DNA of 13,170 nucleotides from the NCBI GenBank assembly GCA_020718315.1, contig DYSK01000051.1, positions 1 through 13,170 on the forward strand, read 5' to 3'. The notes beneath the pieces are model-generated. The model was not told the DNA's origin. It did not search any database and worked only from the letters and a program-made list of their open reading frames with translations. The position numbers were made by a program, and so were the translations under genes. This DNA comes from Draconibacterium orientale (GTDB lineage: Bacteria; Bacteroidota; Bacteroidia; Bacteroidales; UBA12170). Positions 1 through 7,512 of the stretch are shown here, in pieces; position 1 is the first letter of the stretch, and each line of letters begins with the position of its first letter.

Positions 1-420
1 TTGCTTTTCGATATCAGCAGTTCTAACTGTAGAAATAGCTCCGGAAATTTTGGTAATTTTTTGAGTTCCATACCCGACCACTACATATTCGTCTAGCGTA
101 TTGGCCCCTTCTTGCAGCACTATTGTAAGCGGGCTATCGCTTATGGCAACTTCTGTCGGCTGAAAACCAATAAATGATACTACTAATGTTTTAGCATCAT
201 CTGGCACATTCATCGAAAATTTACCATCTAAATCTGTTGACGTTCCGATAGTTGTTCCTTTAATAACTACTGAAGCGCCCGGCAAAGGCGAATTGTCCTC
301 AGAAGAAAGTACGGTACCAATTACTTTTTTTTGCGTCTGTGCCGTAGCAATTGCTACAATAAAGAATAATAAAAGCGAGATTAGTAATCTTACTTTTTTG
401 GTAAAAAATTTTAATTTCAT
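1..420 (-). CDS. SusC/RagA-family TonB-dependent outer-membrane receptor, N-terminal part (truncated by window edge)
   Basis: The 140 codons visible encode the start of a SusC-like receptor, the outer-membrane transporter that imports glycans or other large nutrients together with a SusD lipoprotein, powered by TonB. I see a signal peptide (KKVRLLISLLLFFIVAIATAQ, about residues 8-28). A carboxypeptidase-like regulatory domain follows, about residues 30-100 (motifs VIGTVLSSEDNSPLPGASV, IGTSTDLDGKF, VSFIGFQ). The hallmark plug entry comes next at about 110-133 (LDEYVVVGYGTQ, then SGAISTV). There is no STN domain between signal peptide and regulatory domain, so a direct STN/anti-sigma link is not indicated. 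ATG at 420 starts it; no Shine-Dalgarno or TAnnTTTG box is evident upstream. It lies 286 bases downstream of, and co-oriented with, the regulator at 707-3484, which suggests that regulator controls it. The remaining ~900 residues and any SusD lie left of the window. Family assignment is very secure; the substrate cannot be inferred. Confidence 0.95.
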   Translation of the reverse strand, partial: MKLKFFTKKVRLLISLLLFFIVAIATAQTQKKVIGTVLSSEDNSPLPGASVVIKGTTIGTSTDLDGKFSMNVPDDAKTLVVSFIGFQPTEVAISDSPLTIVLQEGANTLDEYVVVGYGTQKITKISGAISTVRTADIEKQ

Positions 421-706
421 AAGGTATGAGTTTAGTTAAAATTTAATTTTATTTCGACTTGAGAAAAAACAAGCTTGAATACGTTCTAAAATTAAAAATA
501 AAAAATAGCGAATGCACTAAAACCACCTCAACAAAAAACAGACGTATTAAATTAATTGATAAATAATTCTTAAATCGCTTTATTCATAATGAAAAAATAA
601 AAATATTTCGCTCCATTAATTCGTTTTGAACAAATAAAAATGATGAAATAAATTCTGATCGATGGCTTTGTAGTGGTAATGTTGTAGTATTTTTTTGTTG
701 CACATA
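421..706. other. AT-rich spacer between regulator and SusC-like gene
   Basis: This 286-base spacer separates the stop of the regulator from the start of the co-oriented SusC-like gene. I found no ORF, no tRNA-like structure, no convincing terminator hairpin and no TAnnTTTG box on the minus strand. Its length suggests the SusC gene has its own, probably regulator-dependent, promoter here rather than being read through from the regulator. That is inference from spacing only. Confidence 0.4.
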
Positions 707-3484
707 TTATATTTCTAAAATATGTGTGACTAAACTATCGTCGTGAGCCAGATTCATTTGTTTTCTTAATCTATATCGCTTGGTTTCAACACTTCGAACA
801 GAAATATTAAGCAAAGGAGCTATTTCCTTTGAGGAAAGATTCAGTCGTAAATAGGCACAAAAACGCAAATCATTTGGCGTTAGGTCTGGATGGATTTTTT
901 TTAACTTATCGAGAAAGAACTTATCTGCATTATTAAAGGCATCTTCAAAAAATTTCCAGTCCTTCGAATCGTTTAAATTACCTTCTATCAACCTTAAAAC
1001 GGACGTATTATCCGACTCTTTGTTGACGAGTTCTCTTTTAATGCTATTTAGAGCTTCGTTTTTATTTATGATACTCATAGTAGAAATGGCCAGCTCTCTA
1101 TTTTTGTTTTCGATATCCCTATTCAATTGTTCATTCTTTATGCGCATAATCAATTGTTCACTTTCCATTTGCTTTCGCTCAAGCTGTTTCTTGTAATGTT
1201 TTTTGTATCTTTTGTGAATAAATACAATGGTTACGGAAAGAACAAGCAGATAAACAGCAATGGCAAAATTTGCTAAATACCAGGGTTTTAATATTTCAAA
1301 TTTATAACTGGCTATATTCTCGCTCAGAATATCCCCCACCTTTGCCCGAATAGTAAAATCATATTCACCCGAAGGTAGATTGTCGAAATATAGCTCGGTC
1401 TTATCGGTCCATTCACTCCAATTGTCGTAATATCCAATTAGTTTGTATTGATATTTAATTGTTTGATAATTGTTATAATCCGTAACACTATAGTTGAATA
1501 CAATCGAGTTTTGTCTGTATTTAAACTCACCGGGAATATCTATTTCGATAGGAATGATAGACGAATCGAACTTTTTCGTGGCCACCTGATTTATTATCAC
1601 ATTGTGATTGTCGGGCGGATTGATTAGTGCAACATCTAAATTAATATATCCATTGGTGGTTCCGAGTAGGTATTCTCGATTCTTAAGATGCAAAATGTTT
1701 TCATATCCAATCATTCCTCTTCTTAACTGAGACGGAATTGGCAAATTGTATATTTCAAACTCGTTGGTGATATTATTGACCGAAACGTAATTGATATTTT
1801 CTTTTGAAAACATCCACATTTTTTGAGTTTCGTCCACAATTAATTTCCCGGAAATATAAGACTCCTTACTCACAATCGAACTTAAAACAGAATCTTTAAG
1901 GAACTTATTTTCAGCAGGATAATAATTATAAATCCCTTCATTTGTACCATAAAAGATGTTGTTTTTAAATTTTACAATGCTGGAATTCTTCCCCAAAGGA
2001 AGCTCAGATTGTAAAGCAACTTTTAGAACTGTATTGTAATCGGAATCGATCTCTAATTTGAAGACTCCTTTGTATTCGTGACTTATAAACAGTTCATGGC
2101 TTTTTAAAAACTCGAAATAGCGTGCTGAATTATCAAAGCCGCGAATTTTATTTCTAAATCGCCATTTTCCATCTTCTTTTATCAAAACATTCAAACCATT
2201 GTAATTTCCTTGCAGCAATGCGTCTTTCCGGGATGGAATTGGAATTAGATTCCAAGTGCCGGGTTTATCGCAAATCAAATCGGCTTTGTCTTTTTCGATC
2301 AGAAAGGTTCCGGAATGATGCCCACAAAACAGCTCCCCATCGATAACGGCTAAACTCCAAACTTGTCCGGATGTGGCTTGAATAAATTCAAACGGATTGT
2401 TCGACTCGACAGCTTTATAAAAAAGGCCTTGGTTTGTACCCAAATAGAGATAACCATTGAATAAAGCTGAAGCATATACCGTACCTAACAATCCTCTATC
2501 ATCATTAAAAATCTTGACCGGAGAATTTTTTAGGTTGATACAATTAATTCCATTATCAAGCCCTGCCCATAAATTTCCATCAATGTCTTCAAACAAAGAC
2601 AAAGCAGTATTGTTGCTCAATCCATTGCTTTGATTCATTTGATATTGAATAGCACCTTCTTGACTTAAGCAAACAATTCCGTTCGAAATAGTCCCTAAAA
2701 CGAAACTTTTATCTTTCAATTGAAGGCTTGTATATACTTTCATCTTTTTAAGCGTTTCGTTGGCAGGAATATTCCACTCCTTGAGCACCTGATTCTTGTA
2801 AAAATAAAATCCGGAATTGTTGGTATGAATGAGCAATCCTTCATCAGCCGGATAGATATTTATAATTGATCCGTCTCTAAATATAGGCATATTGGAAATC
2901 AATTTAGCCTTCCCTTCTTCCATCGAATAAAGGCCTTCGGACAAAACGTAATAATAAATTACCCCATTTATATCAACTATTTTTGGTATCGGATTTTTAG
3001 AATTGATAATCGAAAATTCATTTTTTAGAGTATTGAAAAAATAAATTCGATCAAAAGACTGAAAAAGTATCCAGTCCTTAAAGTTTATAATATTCCAAAT
3101 ATGCTCGTCTTCAACCATTTGAAGATTCAGCATCGGGACCAACGAAAAGTAATTCAATTTCCCAAAACCATCTCTTTGCCAATAGCCAAATTCCATATAA
3201 CAGCCCGTATAAATACGGTCTTTTACTACATTTACCGCTCTGATGATGGTGTTGTTTGGCGAAGGATATAAACTCCATTTGGCGCCATTGTATTCCAACA
3301 ATCCTTCGTTGTTTGCTACATAGATAAATTTGTTTGAGGCTTGAGAAATCATCCAATTCTGATTTCCTCCCGCATACGTTTCAGGGGCGTATTTAACAAT
3401 AGAAGGCAATTCCTGCGAATACAAATTGCTGATTATCATTAATAAAAATATCTGACAGAAAATGTAGCAAATTGCTTTCTTCAT
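707..3484 (-). CDS. Transmembrane one-component regulator: propeller repeats, Y_Y_Y domain, coiled coil and LuxR-type HTH
   Basis: A 925-residue membrane-spanning sensor/transcription regulator of the type that stands beside SusC/D loci in Bacteroidota. In order: signal peptide (about 1-24, ending LYSQ); periplasmic beta-propeller sensor (about 25-640) with two-component-regulator-propeller signatures such as NEGLLEYNG near 59 and GNLWAGLDNGIN near 305; Y_Y_Y domain at about 670-730 (YKLIGYYDNWSEW, then LPSGEYDFTIRAK); one transmembrane helix at about 737-758 beginning just after W735; a charged coiled coil at about 760-830; and a C-terminal LuxR-like helix-turn-helix at about 867-912 (LTPNDLRFCAYL, SSKEIAPLLNIS, VRSVETKRYRLR). 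No histidine kinase, receiver or AraC domain is present, unlike classical hybrid two-component systems, so the sensor is coupled directly to the DNA-binding domain. It is transcribed toward the SusC-like gene and probably senses that system's substrate. The start is ATG followed by KK and a hydrophobic core, which fits a signal peptide. Confidence 0.93.
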   Translation of the reverse strand: MKKAICYIFCQIFLLMIISNLYSQELPSIVKYAPETYAGGNQNWMISQASNKFIYVANNEGLLEYNGAKWSLYPSPNNTIIRAVNVVKDRIYTGCYMEFGYWQRDGFGKLNYFSLVPMLNLQMVEDEHIWNIINFKDWILFQSFDRIYFFNTLKNEFSIINSKNPIPKIVDINGVIYYYVLSEGLYSMEEGKAKLISNMPIFRDGSIINIYPADEGLLIHTNNSGFYFYKNQVLKEWNIPANETLKKMKVYTSLQLKDKSFVLGTISNGIVCLSQEGAIQYQMNQSNGLSNNTALSLFEDIDGNLWAGLDNGINCINLKNSPVKIFNDDRGLLGTVYASALFNGYLYLGTNQGLFYKAVESNNPFEFIQATSGQVWSLAVIDGELFCGHHSGTFLIEKDKADLICDKPGTWNLIPIPSRKDALLQGNYNGLNVLIKEDGKWRFRNKIRGFDNSARYFEFLKSHELFISHEYKGVFKLEIDSDYNTVLKVALQSELPLGKNSSIVKFKNNIFYGTNEGIYNYYPAENKFLKDSVLSSIVSKESYISGKLIVDETQKMWMFSKENINYVSVNNITNEFEIYNLPIPSQLRRGMIGYENILHLKNREYLLGTTNGYINLDVALINPPDNHNVIINQVATKKFDSSIIPIEIDIPGEFKYRQNSIVFNYSVTDYNNYQTIKYQYKLIGYYDNWSEWTDKTELYFDNLPSGEYDFTIRAKVGDILSENIASYKFEILKPWYLANFAIAVYLLVLSVTIVFIHKRYKKHYKKQLERKQMESEQLIMRIKNEQLNRDIENKNRELAISTMSIINKNEALNSIKRELVNKESDNTSVLRLIEGNLNDSKDWKFFEDAFNNADKFFLDKLKKIHPDLTPNDLRFCAYLRLNLSSKEIAPLLNISVRSVETKRYRLRKQMNLAHDDSLVTHILEI

Positions 3485-3832
3485 CGATTTAACTGAAATT
3501 ACGTTTATAATTTTATGAATGATGCTGCAATTTAAGCAGTTTTAAAGTATTATTCACATTTTTTGAAAGACTTTTGTAATTGGACTAAAAGATGAAAAGC
3601 AATGATTTCAATTTGGCTTCAAGAGTCAAGCAAGAAAAGACTCGTGCTTTGACCATCACATTCACCTCCTATTCGCGTCAATTCATTCCGCGAAGTTTCA
3701 AAACTTGCCTTATTTCGGACGACTGTTCCTCAGAAGTGAAAATTTCCTTCCGAAAGCATTTGTTTTATTCCAGGTTTTTGTTCATTTTTAGTACTTTTAG
3801 CCCAAATTTCAATCCCTTCAATTCAAAAAATT
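3485..3832. other. Divergent intergenic region with weak hairpin and a minus-strand SD-like site
   Basis: This 348-base stretch lies between the divergent regulator and nucleotidase genes and should hold both promoters, though I could find no good TAnnTTTG box on either strand. It contains an imperfect inverted repeat at 3625-3632/3645-3653 (GTCAAGCA against TGCTTTGAC, one bulged T, 12-base loop). A short palindrome at 3693-3706 reads AAGTTT-CA-AAACTT. On the minus strand GGAGGTGA at 3662-3669 sits 8 bases before an ATG (3656) that opens a 23-codon frame ending at 3585. No RNA family was recognised. A plus-strand frame from 3592 is considered spurious. Confidence 0.5.
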
Positions 3833-5602
3833 GTGAAAAAAGCAAACCCATACATCCTAAATCTTCTGTTGATGAGCACATTTCTATTAACCAATTCATT
3901 TTCAACAGTCGGACAAAGCGTAAAACTAAAATTTATTGAAACCACCGACGTGCACGGTGCTCTTTTCCCTTGGGATTTTATCAACAACAAAGCTGCTTCT
4001 ACATCGCTTGCACAAGTTTTTACTTATGTTCAAGAACAAAGAGCCGACAAAAGTCAATCGGTAATTCTTCTTGACAATGGGGATATCTTGCAAGGACAAC
4101 CACTTGTTTATTATTCCAATTTCGAAAAAACAACTTCCGAACACATCTGCGCAAGCGTGATGAATTATATGAAATACGATGCTGCTGCCATCGGAAATCA
4201 CGATATCGAAGCCGGACACGCTGTTTACGACAAACTTGCGAAAGAATTTGATTTTCCATGGATGGCAGCAAATGCCGTAAACACAACCACCAATCAGCCA
4301 TATTTTAAACCCTATACGATATTGAATCGGAATGGCGTTCGCATTGCAATTCTTGGATTGATTACTCCAGGAATTCCCATGTGGCTTCCAAATACAATCT
4401 GGAGTGGAATCGAATTCCAAGACATGATTCTGAGTGCAAAAAAATGGGTGGAAATAATTCAAAAAAACGAGAATCCTGATCTGATTATTGGCCTTTTTCA
4501 TGCTGGAGTAGAAGCCACTTACAATGGTCAAAACGCTGAAATGCCTTGCAACGAAAATGCAGCGCAGCTAGTTGCCGAACAAGTTGCCGGCTTTGATGTT
4601 GTGTTTGTTGGACACGATCATCATCAATGGAATTATACAGTGAAAGGCCCAACTGGAAAATCGGTTTTGATTCTTGGCACCGAAAGCGCCTCCAGAAATA
4701 TTGCCGAAGCAAGCATTGTTTTGAATAAAAATAAAAAATCGAACCAATGGGAAAAAGTTACGGAAGGAAAACTTATCCCGGTTGAAAATATGGAAGCAGA
4801 CAAGGCTTTTATGACTGAATTTGCTCCCGCAATTGAAGAAGTGAAAGCATACGTTAGCAAACCTATTGGCCGATTTACTAAAACTATTTCCTCACGCGAA
4901 TCCATCTTTGGTGAGTCTTCTTTTGTCGATCTGATTCAGCGCATCCAATTGGAACTAACCAATGCCGATATTTCTTTTGCAGCACCTCTATCTTTTAATG
5001 CCGAAATCAAAGAAGGCGAAATTTATGTGCGCGATATGTTTAACCTTTATCGATACGAAAATCTATTGTACACAATGAATATGAGTGGTATAGAAATAAA
5101 AAATTACCTCGAGTATTCGTTTGGTTTATGGTTTAATCAAATGAAAGACTCAGAAGATCATCTGCTCAAGTTCAATTACGACGAAAATGGAGCGTTGATT
5201 CTTTCGCACGGAAAACCTCAGCTTGCGGCTAGCTTTTATAATTTCTGCTCAGCGGCCGGAATTGTTTATACCGTAGATGTGTCAAAACCCGCCGGCGAAA
5301 AAGTAAGCATTCGTTCGATGGCCAACGGAAAGGACTTCGATTTGAAAAAAGAGTACACGGTGGCACTCAATTCGTATCGCGGAAACGGCGGCGGCGGACA
5401 TTTAACACAAGGAGCAAAAATTCCTGCCGAAGACCTTTCTAGTCGAATTATTACTTCTACCGAAAAAGATCTTCGATATTATTTGATGAAATGGATTGAG
5501 AAAGAAAAAATTGTTACGCCTTCCCTTCTCGGAAATTGGACTGTGATTCCCAACGATTGGTGGAAAAAAGGAAAAGAAAAAGATGAAAAGCTATTGTTTT
5601 AG
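3833..5602 (+). CDS. Secreted bifunctional metallophosphatase / 5'-nucleotidase
   Basis: A periplasmic phosphohydrolase of the UshA/CpdB superfamily, which removes phosphate from nucleotides (and in CpdB-type members opens 2',3'-cyclic nucleotides) using a two-metal centre, so that nucleosides can be taken up. The 589 residues begin with a signal peptide (KK then a hydrophobic core, to about residue 28). The calcineurin-like domain follows with D39-x-H41, NGDILQG (82-88), GNHD (121-124), H223 (FHAG) and GHDHH (260-264), so all expected metal ligands are present. The C-terminal nucleotidase domain, about 340-560, carries NSYRGNGGGG (513-522), which resembles the CpdB/YfkN type (NxYRxxGGG) more than UshA; the exact substrate is therefore open. 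The start is GTG at 3833. The next in-frame ATG (3872, residue 14) would remove the positively charged signal-peptide head, so GTG is preferred. The secreted MEMO-like gene follows 71 bases after the stop on the same strand and may be cotranscribed. Confidence 0.92.
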   Translation: MKKANPYILNLLLMSTFLLTNSFSTVGQSVKLKFIETTDVHGALFPWDFINNKAASTSLAQVFTYVQEQRADKSQSVILLDNGDILQGQPLVYYSNFEKTTSEHICASVMNYMKYDAAAIGNHDIEAGHAVYDKLAKEFDFPWMAANAVNTTTNQPYFKPYTILNRNGVRIAILGLITPGIPMWLPNTIWSGIEFQDMILSAKKWVEIIQKNENPDLIIGLFHAGVEATYNGQNAEMPCNENAAQLVAEQVAGFDVVFVGHDHHQWNYTVKGPTGKSVLILGTESASRNIAEASIVLNKNKKSNQWEKVTEGKLIPVENMEADKAFMTEFAPAIEEVKAYVSKPIGRFTKTISSRESIFGESSFVDLIQRIQLELTNADISFAAPLSFNAEIKEGEIYVRDMFNLYRYENLLYTMNMSGIEIKNYLEYSFGLWFNQMKDSEDHLLKFNYDENGALILSHGKPQLAASFYNFCSAAGIVYTVDVSKPAGEKVSIRSMANGKDFDLKKEYTVALNSYRGNGGGGHLTQGAKIPAEDLSSRIITSTEKDLRYYLMKWIEKEKIVTPSLLGNWTVIPNDWWKKGKEKDEKLLF

Positions 5603-5673
5603 CGTTCCTGAAATTTATTTTCGAACAAAGCTAAATGAGTAAATCTTACTTGCCGTTTTAAATTGCTTTTACG

Positions 5674-5839
5674 ATGAAAAAAAACAAAATTAATTCCTCT
5701 CTTATTCTTTGCCTCTCTGCTATGTCTTCCTTTTTTATCGTGCAAGAATAAAAAATCAACTAACATAAACCAAAAGTCAGTCAACCTGCACATTCGACAA
5801 CTAGCCGATACAATTGGATTTGCTCAATATTCTTGGCAA
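5674..5839 (+). other. Frame-disrupted lipoprotein signal peptide and N-terminus of the MEMO-family gene
   Basis: ATG at 5674 is followed by eight A residues. Read from that ATG the frame gives a hydrophobic 25-residue peptide and stops at TAA 5749-5751. Reading one base later in register (equivalent to A7 instead of A8) gives MKKTKLIPLLFFASLL and then CLPFLSC, an excellent lipoprotein signal peptide. It continues without a stop, through RQLADTIGFAQYSWQ, directly into the MEMO reading frame at 5840. Removing one T from the T6 run at 5731-5736 would also rejoin the frames and give a lipobox-like SSFLSC. So the ancestral protein was about 366 residues and lipidated at Cys23. Whether the extra base is a sequencing error, a real mutation or a slippage site cannot be told from one sequence. 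Confidence 0.8.
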
Positions 5840-6775
5840 ATGGACAGCATTGTTTCGCGCATAGCCAACGAAGATAAAATCAAAACAAAAAATAAATGCA
5901 AGCTGGCAATCTGTCCACACGACGATTATGCATACGCCGGCGGGCTGTACGCCAAAACATTGGAACCAATCAAAGCCAAAACGGTTGTATTGATTGGCGT
6001 AGCGCATAAAGCGAAGAATTTTAACTTGGAAAATAAATTGGTCTTCGATTCGTTCGATGCTTGGAATAGTGCTTATGGAAGTATCGCTATTTCGCCACTA
6101 CGCGAAAAACTATTGAAAAAAATGCCAGCAGAATCTTTTTTGGTAAACGATAGCATGATGCAATTGGAACATTCTTTGGAAGCGATTATTCCTTTTCTTC
6201 AAAACAAAAACAGAGCTGTCGAAATCGTCCCGATTCTAATTCCGTACTTTTCCTTCGACAAAATGGACTCCTTCTCAAGCGATTTGGCGCAAGCCTTGTT
6301 GGAAATCATAAAACAAGAAAATCTTCATTTTGGAAAAGATATCGCCATCGTTATTTCCAACGACGCCATTCATTATGGCAATGAAGATTGGGGTGGAAAA
6401 AATATGGCTCCTTTTGGTGTCGATTCGATAGGAACAGCGAAAGTGATTGAAAAGGAAATGGAAATCATCAACACGTGTTTGGTCGGTACCGTGACACCCG
6501 AAAAAATACGATCGTTCAATCAATACACGGTTTTAGAAACTGATTTTAAAGAATACAAATGGACATGGTGTGGTAGATATGCCGTTCCGTTTGGTTTGAT
6601 GCTTGGAAACAAACTGAATCTACTTTTAGAAACCAAGCCGCTATTCGGAACATTTATCGGCTATCAAAGTAGTTTGCACAACCCTCATATCGAAGTAAAA
6701 GATCTGAAAATGGGAACAACTGCACCGGCACATCCGCATCATTGGGTTGGATATGTTGGAATGAATTACAATTAA
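5840..6775 (+). CDS. MEMO-family protein (AmmeMemoRadiSam system protein B-like), secreted form
   Basis: The in-frame part of a MEMO/AMMECR1-associated family protein, a fold related to extradiol dioxygenases and of uncertain biochemical role in bacteria. From ATG 5840 the 311 residues show PHDDYAYAG (26-34), GVAH (53-56), EHSLEAIIPFLQ (110-121), SNDAIHYG (173-180) and WCGRYAV (243-249). These correspond to PHAGYxYSG, GPSH, EHSLEVQLPFLQ, SSDxxHxG and CGRHPIG in other members. The putative metal/copper ligands H27, H56 and C244 are all kept. ATG 5840 is the first in-frame ATG, but the natural start is almost certainly 5674, with a one-base frame disruption between. Translation from 5840 alone would give a cytoplasmic, slightly short protein. 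No AMMECR1 or radical-SAM partner is in the window. A weak 5-bp hairpin plus T tract (6797-6821) follows the stop; the DedA gene converges 36 bases away. Confidence 0.85.
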   Translation: MDSIVSRIANEDKIKTKNKCKLAICPHDDYAYAGGLYAKTLEPIKAKTVVLIGVAHKAKNFNLENKLVFDSFDAWNSAYGSIAISPLREKLLKKMPAESFLVNDSMMQLEHSLEAIIPFLQNKNRAVEIVPILIPYFSFDKMDSFSSDLAQALLEIIKQENLHFGKDIAIVISNDAIHYGNEDWGGKNMAPFGVDSIGTAKVIEKEMEIINTCLVGTVTPEKIRSFNQYTVLETDFKEYKWTWCGRYAVPFGLMLGNKLNLLLETKPLFGTFIGYQSSLHNPHIEVKDLKMGTTAPAHPHHWVGYVGMNYN

Positions 6776-6811
6776 TCTATCAACAAGAATGAAAATTAGA
6801 AATCGAAAATT

Positions 6812-7429
6812 CTATTTTTTTGTTGCATTTTTTTTTGATTTATAAATCAAATAACCAACAAATAAAATCCCTGCGACAACCAAAATATAGCCGATATAAT
6901 GAATAATTTGATCTTTAAAATCGAACATATAAAATCCAACAATAGCAAGAATAATATTCCAAATTCCGGCACCCAAAAAAGTATAAAGAACAAAATCTTT
7001 GAGTTTCATTTTGGCCAATCCAGCGGGAATAGAAATAAGATGACGAATTCCGGGAACCAAGCGCCCTATAAAAGTAGAGGTTTTACCATTTTTGATGAAG
7101 AAATTTTCCGATTCTTCCACTTTTTGTTGATTTAAAAAAAGTAAATGAGCAAAACGAGAATTTGCAAATTTGTAAACCAGTGGCCGGCCAAGATATTTTG
7201 CTCCAAAGTAGTTGAATAAGGAACCCAAAAGTGCGCCAACAGTTCCCGCTAATACCACCAAATAGATATTCAAATCGCCTTCGGCAGCTTTATACGCAGC
7301 AAAAGGAATCACTATTTCAGAAGGAAGCGGAACAAAAGTACTTTCAATGGCCATCAACAATGCGATGGTGAAATAATTGAGATTGGCCATATACCAATCA
7401 AAGAGCGATTGAAAAAGTTCTACCATCAT
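6812..7429 (-). CDS. DedA family (VTT/SNARE-associated) inner-membrane protein
   Basis: A 205-residue polytopic membrane protein of the DedA superfamily, whose members act in envelope lipid recycling; several are polyprenyl-phosphate or phospholipid flippases/transporters. Diagnostic motifs are present: ESTFVPLPSEIV (29-40), with the conserved glutamates E29 and E38 on the first re-entrant segment, and FIGRLVPGIRHLISIPAG (120-137), containing R123, P126 and R129. KMKLKDFVLYTFLGAGIWN (140-158) leads into the second half. Hydrophobic spans fall at about 18-45, 55-75, 130-168 and 178-196. Length matches the family. The first two codons are both ATG (7429 and 7426); either may be used. A well-matched promoter lies just upstream (7447-7476), predicting a leader of only about 12 bases. 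It converges with the MEMO gene and follows the DUF4395 gene by 83 bases on the same strand, but has its own promoter. Confidence 0.94.
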   Translation of the reverse strand: MMVELFQSLFDWYMANLNYFTIALLMAIESTFVPLPSEIVIPFAAYKAAEGDLNIYLVVLAGTVGALLGSLFNYFGAKYLGRPLVYKFANSRFAHLLFLNQQKVEESENFFIKNGKTSTFIGRLVPGIRHLISIPAGLAKMKLKDFVLYTFLGAGIWNIILAIVGFYMFDFKDQIIHYIGYILVVAGILFVGYLIYKSKKNATKK

Positions 7430-7446
7430 TTATGTTTTAAACTTCA

Positions 7447-7476
7447 CAAAGGTAAAAATAAAATGACGGCCACAAA
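7447..7476 (-). promoter_or_regulatory. Bacteroidota-type promoter for the DedA gene
   Basis: On the minus strand, TTTG (7476-7473) is followed after 18 bases by TACCTTTG (7454-7447), an exact match to the Bacteroidota -33/-7 consensus TTTG-N~19-TAnnTTTG. Expected transcription start is near 7441, giving a short AT-rich leader before ATG 7429/7426 with no Shine-Dalgarno sequence, as is usual in this phylum. Confidence 0.7.
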
Positions 7477-7512
7477 GAGTAGGAAAACTTTATGGAAACA
7501 ATCTGTTAACTT

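Noticed and set aside
3592..3939. 115-codon plus-strand frame in the divergent intergenic region
   Set aside because: Its last third overlaps the nucleotidase signal-peptide region in another frame, the product is Ser/Lys/Phe-rich without any domain or signal peptide, and it looks like a chance open frame.
3926..4531. 201-codon minus-strand frame
   Set aside because: Lies entirely antisense to the strongly supported nucleotidase metallophosphatase domain; no recognisable motif.
6797..6821. TAGAA/TTCTA hairpin with following T run as an intrinsic terminator between MEMO and DedA genes
   Set aside because: Only a 5-bp AT-rich stem, and it overlaps the end of the DedA coding sequence; too weak to annotate as a terminator.
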